Source: an uncultured beta proteobacterium
GTDB taxonomy: Bacteria; Pseudomonadota; Gammaproteobacteria; Burkholderiales; Burkholderiaceae
DNA length: 12,567 nucleotides
Reading direction: 5' to 3'
Assembly (NCBI GenBank): GCA_903930665.1
Contig: CAIYZI010000113.1
Span: forward strand, 1 to 12,567
Part shown: positions 6,749-12,567 of the stretch, piece after piece
Position numbering within the stretch: the stretch's first letter is position 1
Layout of the letters: each line of letters starts with the position of its first letter
Translations under genes and position numbers: made by a program
The notes under the pieces: model-generated
Databases searched by the model: none
The model's input: only the letters and a program-made list of their open reading frames with translations
Told to the model about the DNA's origin: nothing

Positions 6749-8309
6749 ATTTCTCGGCCTATTTTCGGTCAACGAGCCTGACTGGGGTAAGAGCAACCCA
6801 GAAAACGGCTCAAATGATGCTAAAGATGGGCAGGGAAGTGTTCAGGCACCAAAATCGGGATCCGCTAACTCGGATAACACCGATAAACCTGGTGAGAATT
6901 CATCCAATAAGCCACAGCCAAACAAGCCAGATGGTCCGCCGGATCTTGATGAGCTTTGGCGGGATTTCAACGATAGGCTAGCTGGCCTATTTGGCGGAAA
7001 GAAAAAGCCTGACTCATTACCAAATAAACCGAGTGTTGATACGCCTTCGCCTAAATCTCATTTAGGTGGCAACAAGAATGCAAATGGCTTTGGTGGTGGT
7101 AATGGTAGCGGCAGTGGAAACAGTAGCGGCCCTAACTTTGAATTCACCAATCCATTTTCTGCAAAAGCCAGTATTTCATTGGTTTTGCTGGGCGTACTTG
7201 TAGTTTGGTTATGCAGTGGCTTTTTTATTATTCAAGAAGGTCAAGCTGGCGTCATCATGACGTTCGGAAAGTATGACTACACAGCTAAACCCGGTATTAA
7301 TTGGCATTTGCCTTGGCCAATTCAATCTGAAGAGACAGTAAACCTTTCTGGTGTTCGCTCGGTAGAGGTGGGTCGCTCCACCTTGATTAAGGCAACCAAT
7401 CAAAAAGATTCATCAATGCTAACTGAAGATGAAAACATCATTGATGTGCGTTTTGCTGTTCAGTACCGTTTAAAAGATCCAACAGACTATCTCTTTAATA
7501 ACCGCGACCCAGATATGGCGGTAACTCAAGCGGCTGAGACAGCTGTACGTGAAATCGTTGCTCGTAGCAAGATGGATACCGTTCTCTATGAGGGCCGCGA
7601 AAAAATCGCAATTGATTTAGCGAGTTCGATTCAAAAAATCTTGGATAGTTACAAGACAGGGATCTACATCACTAGTGTCACAGTTCAAAATGTGCAGCCT
7701 CCAGAGCAAGTACAGGCAGCATTTGATGATGCTGTAAAAGCTGGTCAAGACCAAGAGCGTCTTAAGAGTGAAGGTCAGGCTTATGCCAATGACATCATTC
7801 CACGCGCCAAGGGCACAGCTGAAAGATTAATTCAGGAAGCTGAAGGTTATAAATCTAGAGTGGTGGCAACGGCTGAAGGTGATGCTGCTCGCTTTAAACA
7901 AATTTATGTTGAGTATGCCAAAGCACCACAGGTTACACGTGATCGTATGTACATCGATACCATGCGTGACATGTATAGCAATGTCACTAAGGTCTTGGTA
8001 GATACCAATAAAAGCAACAGCCTTTTATATTTACCGCTAGACAAGATTGTTGCTCAAGTCAGTGCTGAGAGTGCTCAAGCAAGTGGAACCTCTGTTGCTC
8101 CAACAACCCCAACAGGATCAGTTTCTGTAGGTGGCGCAACTGGAGTTCCTTCAATTCCTGCAAATCAAAATACCAGCTCCAGCGTTGCTGCTCCAGCCCC
8201 CGCTAATGCAACTACAGCTCCCGCCAATGGAAATGCAAATGCTAGCGCCAATAGTTCGGCAGTAGATAAGCGTGATAGCTTGCGTAGTCGCGATCGGGAG
8301 TCAAGGTAA
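6738..8309 (+). CDS. hflK: FtsH protease modulator HflK (SPFH/band 7 family)
   Basis: HflK forms, with HflC, a large periplasmic cage around the inner-membrane protease FtsH and limits its attack on membrane substrates. At 523 aa it is longer than E. coli HflK (~419). Residues 1-143 are a low-complexity cytoplasmic region rich in Gly, Asn, Ser, Pro and Lys. That region contains the conserved P-P-D-L-D-E-L-W-R-D-F-N (67-78) and ends in a Gly/Ser/Asn run (about 116-131). One membrane segment lies at about 144-165 (ending in C-S-G-F-F-I-I). The SPFH domain starts at I-I-Q-E-G-Q-A-G-V and runs to roughly 330, followed by an Ala/Glu/Arg-rich helical region. Residues 442-523 are an Ala/Asn/Thr/Ser/Pro-rich tail ending in a charged R-S-R-D-R-E-S-R. 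The start overlaps the end of hflX by 11 bases with no clear Shine-Dalgarno; the stop overlaps the hflC ATG (TAATG). Confidence 0.97.
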   Translation: MTRKFLGLFSVNEPDWGKSNPENGSNDAKDGQGSVQAPKSGSANSDNTDKPGENSSNKPQPNKPDGPPDLDELWRDFNDRLAGLFGGKKKPDSLPNKPSVDTPSPKSHLGGNKNANGFGGGNGSGSGNSSGPNFEFTNPFSAKASISLVLLGVLVVWLCSGFFIIQEGQAGVIMTFGKYDYTAKPGINWHLPWPIQSEETVNLSGVRSVEVGRSTLIKATNQKDSSMLTEDENIIDVRFAVQYRLKDPTDYLFNNRDPDMAVTQAAETAVREIVARSKMDTVLYEGREKIAIDLASSIQKILDSYKTGIYITSVTVQNVQPPEQVQAAFDDAVKAGQDQERLKSEGQAYANDIIPRAKGTAERLIQEAEGYKSRVVATAEGDAARFKQIYVEYAKAPQVTRDRMYIDTMRDMYSNVTKVLVDTNKSNSLLYLPLDKIVAQVSAESAQASGTSVAPTTPTGSVSVGGATGVPSIPANQNTSSSVAAPAPANATTAPANGNANASANSSAVDKRDSLRSRDRESR

Positions 8310-9178
8310 TGAACTTCAATCGCCTAATAGCAGGGCTAGTTGCCATCATCGCATTGGCCTATGTGCTTTCTTCGAGCATATTTATAGTTGATCAGCGTAA
8401 GTTTGCGGTAGTGTTTTCATTCGGCCAAATTGTCCGTGTGATCGAGCAACCAGGTCTGCAAATCAAGTATCCAGCGCCTTTTGAAAACGTCCGCTTTTTT
8501 GATCGTCGCATTATGACGATTGACAATCCTGAAGCAGAACGATTCATTACCGCTGAAAAGAAGAATCTTCTTGTGGATTCATATGTGAAGTGGCGCATTG
8601 TTGATCCTCGTAAGTTCTTCATTAGCTTTAAGGGTGATGAGCGTTTGGCAGAAGATCGTTTAACCCAATTAGTGCGCTCAGCATTGAATGAAGAATTTAC
8701 TAAACGTACCGTTCGTGAGCTGATTTCCGATCAACGAGAAGAGGTTATGCAAGGCATACGCGCTAAGGTTGCTGATGATGCTTCAGATATTGGTGTGGAA
8801 ATTGTTGATGTGCGTTTAAAGCGTGTTGATTTGCTCGCTGAAATCAGTGATTCGGTTTATCGTCGCATGGAAGCTGAGCGTAAACGGGTTGCGAATGAAT
8901 TGCGTTCTATGGGGGCCGCTGAATCCGATAAGATTCGCGCCAATGCAGAGCGTCAAAGGGACACGATTTTGGCTGAAGCTTATCGAGATGCTCAAAAAAT
9001 TAAAGGGGCAGGGGATGCAAAAGCAACCGCTTTATATGCAGAAGCATTTAACCGTGACCCACAATTTGCGCAGTTTTATCAGAGCCTAGAGGCTTATCGC
9101 AGTACTTTTAAAGATAAAAAAGACGTCATGGTGGTTGAGCCTAATGGCGAGTTCTTTAAGTTCTTGCACAAAAAATAA
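8309..9178 (+). CDS. hflC: FtsH protease modulator HflC (SPFH/band 7 family)
   Basis: 289-aa partner of HflK in the HflKC-FtsH inner-membrane complex. A single N-terminal membrane segment (about residues 6-27, A-G-L-V-A-I-I-A-L-A-Y-V-L) anchors the protein. The SPFH core follows, with I-V-D-Q-R-K-F-A-V-V-F-S-F-G, then the family hallmark Y-P-A-P-F-E-N-V near residues 54-61 and F-F-D-R-R. A long charged helix lies at about 190-245 (R-R-M-E-A-E-R-K-R-V-A-N-E-L, and A-E-A-Y-R-D-A-Q-K-I-K-G-A-G-D-A). The C-terminus contains F-Y-Q-S-L-E-A-Y-R, typical of HflC. GGGAG (8296-8300) lies 8 bases before the ATG and supports this start, which overlaps the hflK stop by one base. It is somewhat shorter than E. 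coli HflC (~334 aa), with no sign of truncation in the recognised blocks. Confidence 0.97.
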   Translation: MNFNRLIAGLVAIIALAYVLSSSIFIVDQRKFAVVFSFGQIVRVIEQPGLQIKYPAPFENVRFFDRRIMTIDNPEAERFITAEKKNLLVDSYVKWRIVDPRKFFISFKGDERLAEDRLTQLVRSALNEEFTKRTVRELISDQREEVMQGIRAKVADDASDIGVEIVDVRLKRVDLLAEISDSVYRRMEAERKRVANELRSMGAAESDKIRANAERQRDTILAEAYRDAQKIKGAGDAKATALYAEAFNRDPQFAQFYQSLEAYRSTFKDKKDVMVVEPNGEFFKFLHKK

Positions 9179-9200
9179 TTTAAGGTGAATTTATTAAATC

Positions 9201-10364
9201 ATGAATCGTTGGTTACTTCCTGAAGATATTGCTGATGTACTACCGGCAGAAGCGCGCAAGGTAGAAAACTTACGACGCTCCATTCTCGAGCTATATCAGT
9301 CCTATGGGTACGAGCTTGTTGCACCCCCGCTTTTAGAATTTTTGGATTCGCTTTTAACTGGCACCGGTTCTGATCTGAATTTACAGACCTTTAAATTGGT
9401 TGACCAACTTTCAGGCCGTACTCTTGGACTTCGTGCTGATATCACTCCACAGGTTGCCCGTATTGACGCCCACCTGCTTAATCGCTCTGGAGTTACAAGA
9501 CTTTGCTATGTAGGATCGGTTGCTCATGCCCGCACTCCTGTAGGTAGCTCTGCTCGAGAAGAGTTACAGATCGGTGCTGAGATTTATGGTTGCTCCACTT
9601 GGGAGGCTGATTTTGAAGCGATCTCCTTGTTGTTGAAAACCATTCAATTGGCCGGAATCAAAAAGATTTATTTAGATCTTTCTCATGCTGGTGTTTTGGC
9701 AGGGATATTGGATGGTCAGTCTATTAGCGCTGCTGATATGGAGACGCTGTATAGCTTGCTTCAGAGTAAAGATCGTCCACGTTTAAGCATTTGGGCAAAG
9801 TCTTTGCCTTCTGAAGTAGCTAATGCATTGCTGGTTCTCACAGAGCTTAATGGCCCATGCATAGAAGTATTGATTAAAGCCAAGGCCGCCTTGCCTAAGC
9901 ATACGCTTGTAGATTTAGCTATTGAGCAATTAGAAAAGCTGGTAGCTGCCGCAGCTACGCTTTCCGAAGGTTTGGAGCTCAGCATTGATTTGGCTGATCT
10001 TCGAGGTTACCAATATCACAGTGGGGTAATGTTTGCCGCCTATGTTGATAAATTACCTCAACCCATTGCTCGTGGTGGTCGCTATGATCAAGTAGGTCAA
10101 GCGTTTGGGCGCTCACGTCCTGCTACAGGTTTCTCTTTAGATTTGCTTACCTTGGCAAATTTATCACCTCTAAGTACCAAGAAATATGCAATAGTTGCCC
10201 CTTGGAGCAATGATTCAACTCTGCTAGCAGTGATTGCTGCATTGCGGTCTAAGGGTGAAATAGTAATTCAGTTAATCAATCAAGAATTTACTGATTTTGC
10301 TGAATATGAATGCGATAGAGAATTAATCAAGCAAGCAGATTCTTGGGAAGTTGTAAAACGTTAG
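9201..10364 (+). CDS. hisZ: ATP phosphoribosyltransferase regulatory subunit HisZ
   Basis: 387-aa HisRS-like protein that pairs with the short form of HisG to make an active, histidine-regulated ATP phosphoribosyltransferase, the first step of histidine synthesis. It shares the class II synthetase fold with HisS: L-R-A-D-I-T-P-Q-V-A-R (77-87) replaces L-R-P-E-G-T, motif 2 is degraded to A-H-A-R-T-P-V-G-S-S-A-R-E-E-L-Q (108-123), R-G-L-D-Y-Y becomes R-G-Y-Q-Y-H (268-273), and R-G-G-R-Y-D is kept (291-296). There is no full anticodon-binding domain. These losses separate it from a second HisRS. The start follows hflC by 22 bases with AAGGTG at 9182-9187, 13 bases before the ATG, a long spacing. 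A hflC-hisZ-purA order is familiar in betaproteobacteria. hisG is not in the window, so it must lie elsewhere if present. Confidence 0.95.
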   Translation: MNRWLLPEDIADVLPAEARKVENLRRSILELYQSYGYELVAPPLLEFLDSLLTGTGSDLNLQTFKLVDQLSGRTLGLRADITPQVARIDAHLLNRSGVTRLCYVGSVAHARTPVGSSAREELQIGAEIYGCSTWEADFEAISLLLKTIQLAGIKKIYLDLSHAGVLAGILDGQSISAADMETLYSLLQSKDRPRLSIWAKSLPSEVANALLVLTELNGPCIEVLIKAKAALPKHTLVDLAIEQLEKLVAAAATLSEGLELSIDLADLRGYQYHSGVMFAAYVDKLPQPIARGGRYDQVGQAFGRSRPATGFSLDLLTLANLSPLSTKKYAIVAPWSNDSTLLAVIAALRSKGEIVIQLINQEFTDFAEYECDRELIKQADSWEVVKR

Positions 10365-10418
10365 TAATAGCAACAAAACATTTAAACCTATTTTGTAATT
10401 ATCTTTTTGGATTTCATT

Positions 10419-11759
10419 ATGTCTTCAAAGCAACAAGCTCCTGGTCGTAACGTCGTTGTCATTGGCACCCAATGGGGTGATGAAGGGAAGGGTAAGGTTG
10501 TTGATTGGTTAACCGACCATGCTCAAGCTGTAGTGCGTTTCCAGGGTGGACATAATGCTGGCCATACATTAATTATTGGCGATAAGAAAACCATCTTACG
10601 TCTGATTCCATCTGGAATCATGCATAAAGAAGTGGTCTGCTATATCGGTAATGGAGTAGTGCTTTCACCTGAAGCGCTCTTTAAAGAGATTGGCGAGCTC
10701 GAAGCTGCTGGACTTGATGTTCAGTCGCGCTTAAAGATTTCTGAGGCTACAACCTTGATTCTCCCTTATCACGTGGCAATAGATCACGCCCGCGAGAAAA
10801 AGCGTGGAGAAGCAAAGATTGGTACAACTGGCCGTGGAATTGGGCCAGCTTATGAAGACAAGGTGGCGCGTCGTGCGTTGCGCGTTCAAGATTTGTTTTA
10901 TCCAGAAAAGTTTGCCGTTCAGTTGCGTGAAAACTTGGAATATCACAACTTTATGCTTACCAATTACTACGGTGCTGATCCAGTAGATTTTGATAAAACC
11001 TTGGCTGACGCACTTTCTTATGCTGATCGTCTCAAACCAATGGTGGTTGATGTTTCGAGTGCGCTCTATGCTGCTGAGCAAGCGGGCCAAAACTTATTGT
11101 TTGAAGGTGCGCAGGGCACCCTCTTGGATATCGATCACGGTACCTACCCATATGTGACTTCAAGTAACTGCGTAGCGGGTAATGCAGCTGCAGGATCTGG
11201 TGTTGGACCAGGATCATTGCAATATATCTTGGGAATTACAAAAGCTTATTGCACACGTGTTGGTGCGGGACCATTCCCAAGTGAGCTCTATGACCATGAC
11301 AATCCAGCGAAACAAGACCCTTTGGGTGTCCGTTTGGCTGAAGTGGGTAAAGAATTTGGTTCAGTTACTGGTCGCCCACGTCGGACTGGTTGGTTGGATG
11401 CGGCAGCATTAAAGCGTTCTATTCAAATTAACGGACTTTCAGGTCTGTGCATTACAAAATTAGACGTGCTCGACGGTTTTGAAACCATCCGTCTATGCGT
11501 TGGTTACACCTTAGATGGTCAAAAGTTAGATGTATTGCCGCGTGGCGCTGAATCCGTTGCACGTTGCGAGCCAATTTATGAGGATTTTCCGGGCTGGAAA
11601 GGGACGACTTTTGGTGTCCGTGAATGGAATCAACTCCCAGTCGAGGCCCAGAATTTCCTGCATCGTATTGAAGAAGTGGCTGGTAAGCCGATTGCAATGG
11701 TTTCTACCGGCCCAGAACGCGATGAAACGATTCTGCTTCAGCATCCTTTTCAAGATTGA
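10419..11759 (+). CDS. purA: Adenylosuccinate synthetase
   Basis: 446-aa enzyme that joins IMP and aspartate using GTP, the first committed step from IMP to AMP. The P-loop-like G-D-E-G-K-G-K (20-26) includes the catalytic Asp21, and Q-G-G-H-N-A-G-H-T (42-50) includes the catalytic His49, by correspondence with E. coli Asp13/His41. G-T-T-G-R-G-I-G-P-A-Y-E-D-K (135-148) is the IMP-binding loop. V-T-G-R-P-R-R-T-G-W-L-D and a K-L-D-V-L-D block that binds the guanine base are intact. The C-terminal S-T-G-P-E-R-D-E-T-I is typical. ATG 10419 is preferred over the in-frame TTG at 10407, which would add four residues with no support. The upstream gap (54 bases) has a -10-like TGTAAT (10394-10399) but no -35 match, and only a weak GGA before the ATG. 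Confidence 0.98.
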   Translation: MSSKQQAPGRNVVVIGTQWGDEGKGKVVDWLTDHAQAVVRFQGGHNAGHTLIIGDKKTILRLIPSGIMHKEVVCYIGNGVVLSPEALFKEIGELEAAGLDVQSRLKISEATTLILPYHVAIDHAREKKRGEAKIGTTGRGIGPAYEDKVARRALRVQDLFYPEKFAVQLRENLEYHNFMLTNYYGADPVDFDKTLADALSYADRLKPMVVDVSSALYAAEQAGQNLLFEGAQGTLLDIDHGTYPYVTSSNCVAGNAAAGSGVGPGSLQYILGITKAYCTRVGAGPFPSELYDHDNPAKQDPLGVRLAEVGKEFGSVTGRPRRTGWLDAAALKRSIQINGLSGLCITKLDVLDGFETIRLCVGYTLDGQKLDVLPRGAESVARCEPIYEDFPGWKGTTFGVREWNQLPVEAQNFLHRIEEVAGKPIAMVSTGPERDETILLQHPFQD

Positions 11760-11794
11760 TGCAAAATATTCCATTGTTTAATTTCACCCAGTCT

Positions 11795-11804
11795 AGGAAA
11801 AAGG
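11795..11804 (+). promoter_or_regulatory. Shine-Dalgarno region for glcB
   Basis: AGGAAAAAGG ends 8 bases before the ATG at 11813. The purine-rich run at good spacing supports that start. The 53-base purA-glcB gap holds nothing else I can name; no convincing promoter or terminator is seen. Confidence 0.55.
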
Positions 11805-11812
11805 TTTAAGCC

Positions 11813-12567
11813 ATGACCGCACGTACCGCCTGTAATAGCCTTCAAGTTGCTACACCCCTCTACCAATTTATTGAAGAAAAAGTTCTTCCTGGTACAGGCA
11901 TTAAAAGCGCAGACTTTTGGAAAGGCTTTGAAGAGCTTGTTAAAGACTTAAGCCCAAAGAATGAAGCGTTGCTGGCTAAGCGTGACCGCCTTCAGGCAGA
12001 TTTGGATAAGTGGCATCAGGCCAATCCTGGCCCCATTAAAGATATGCCAGCTTATCGCAAGCACCTTAAGGAAATCGGCTATTTAAATGAAGTGCCCGGA
12101 AAAGTTGCTATTACCACCAGCAATGTGGATGATGAGCTTGCTCTTCAAGCTGGCCCACAGTTGGTAGTTCCAGTATTAAATGCACGCTATGCATTGAATG
12201 CTGCTAATGCACGTTGGGGTTCTTTATACGATGCGCTCTACGGAACGGATGTTCTTTCTGAAGAAGATGGAGCAACGAAAGCGGGAGGCTATAACCCTAT
12301 ACGTGGCGCAAAGGTTGTTGCCTATGCACGCAATTTCTTAGATCAAGCTGCACCGTTGGCACGTGGATCTCATCGTGACTCAGCTGCCTACTCAGTTGAT
12401 GGCAATAAGTTAGTTGTTACCTTAAGGGATGGCAGTATTACAGGTTTGGCTGATGACAAGCAATTTGTTGGCTATCAAGGTGATGCAGCAGCTCCTACAT
12501 CAATATTGTTACGTAATAACGGTATTCATATTGATATCCAGATTGATAAGAGTAAAACTATTGGAGA
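11813..12567 (+). CDS. glcB: Malate synthase G, 5' part
   Basis: First 251 codons of malate synthase G, which condenses glyoxylate with acetyl-CoA to malate in the glyoxylate and glycolate pathways; it acts as a cytosolic monomer with Mg2+. The family is ~720-730 aa, so about two thirds is missing beyond the window. Recognisable blocks: E-K-V-L-P-G-T-G-I near 20-28, F-W-K-G-F-E-E (34-40), Q-A-G-P-Q-L-V-V-P-V-L-N-A-R-Y-A-L-N-A-A-N (two adjoining conserved stretches around residues 113-133), R-W-G-S-L-Y-D-A-L-Y-G-T-D, and the later F-V-G-Y-Q-G-D-A-A-A-P-T-S-I-L-L. These match the G isoform rather than the shorter A form. Catalytic Asp/Arg residues lie downstream and cannot be checked. A Shine-Dalgarno-like run precedes the ATG. 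It is functionally unrelated to purA, so it may belong to a separate unit, though no promoter is obvious. Confidence 0.96.
   Translation, partial: MTARTACNSLQVATPLYQFIEEKVLPGTGIKSADFWKGFEELVKDLSPKNEALLAKRDRLQADLDKWHQANPGPIKDMPAYRKHLKEIGYLNEVPGKVAITTSNVDDELALQAGPQLVVPVLNARYALNAANARWGSLYDALYGTDVLSEEDGATKAGGYNPIRGAKVVAYARNFLDQAAPLARGSHRDSAAYSVDGNKLVVTLRDGSITGLADDKQFVGYQGDAAAPTSILLRNNGIHIDIQIDKSKTIG

Noticed and set aside
10373..10396. Inverted repeat ACAAAA...TTTTGT between hisZ and purA
   Set aside because: Six AT-rich pairs with a 12-base loop and no T-run directly after; too weak for a terminator and likely chance.
10394..10399. TGTAAT as a -10 box for purA
   Set aside because: No -35-like hexamer at 16-18 bases upstream (CAACAA region); not enough for a promoter call.
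10407..10418. purA starting at TTG 10407
   Set aside because: Adds only M-D-F-I with no Shine-Dalgarno; ATG 10419 is the natural start.
1..12567. Defence system, mobile element, CRISPR array, tRNA or rRNA
   Set aside because: Nothing repetitive, no transposase or integrase-like protein and no tRNA-like fold was seen; all substantial coding space is assigned to core genes.

Overview
This window is a compact housekeeping segment of a bacterial chromosome. Every gene lies on the + strand and intergenic space is very small. Gene order and protein character point to a betaproteobacterium of the Burkholderiaceae. Base composition is AT-leaning (mid-40s % GC by eye), which together with the protein sequences suggests a Polynucleobacter-like freshwater lineage. 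That placement is inference, not a database match.

Layout, left to right. Positions 1-5129 hold a tightly packed run: the 3' end of ispG (isoprenoid synthesis), hisS (histidyl-tRNA synthetase), a YfgM-like membrane-anchored TPR protein, bamB (outer-membrane assembly lipoprotein) and der (double-GTPase ribosome assembly factor). Several junctions overlap by 1-4 bases (TAATG, ATGA), as expected for translational coupling in an operon. A 142-base gap (5130-5271) is the largest non-coding stretch and carries the only convincing promoter. It precedes hfq, hflX, hflK and hflC: the RNA chaperone, a ribosome-associated GTPase, and the two SPFH proteins that form the HflKC complex controlling FtsH protease. 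Then come hisZ (a catalytically dead HisRS paralogue that regulates HisG) and purA (adenylosuccinate synthetase). After a 53-base gap lies the 5' part of glcB (malate synthase G), cut by the window end.

The genes mainly serve translation and its quality control (hisS, der, hfq, hflX), envelope biogenesis (YfgM-like, bamB, hflKC) and core biosynthesis (ispG, hisZ, purA, glcB). I found no tRNA or rRNA gene, mobile element, CRISPR array or prophage remnant, and no clear intrinsic terminator. There is no evidence of an undescribed multi-gene system.

Two sequence-level oddities deserve attention. The conserved N-terminus of HflX is encoded in frame upstream of the first ATG but has no ATG, GTG or TTG start, which leaves a CTG overlapping the end of hfq, a frameshift or a sequence error. 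The IspG fragment also departs from the usual His and Glu of its near-invariant H-L-G-x-T-E-A-G motif.
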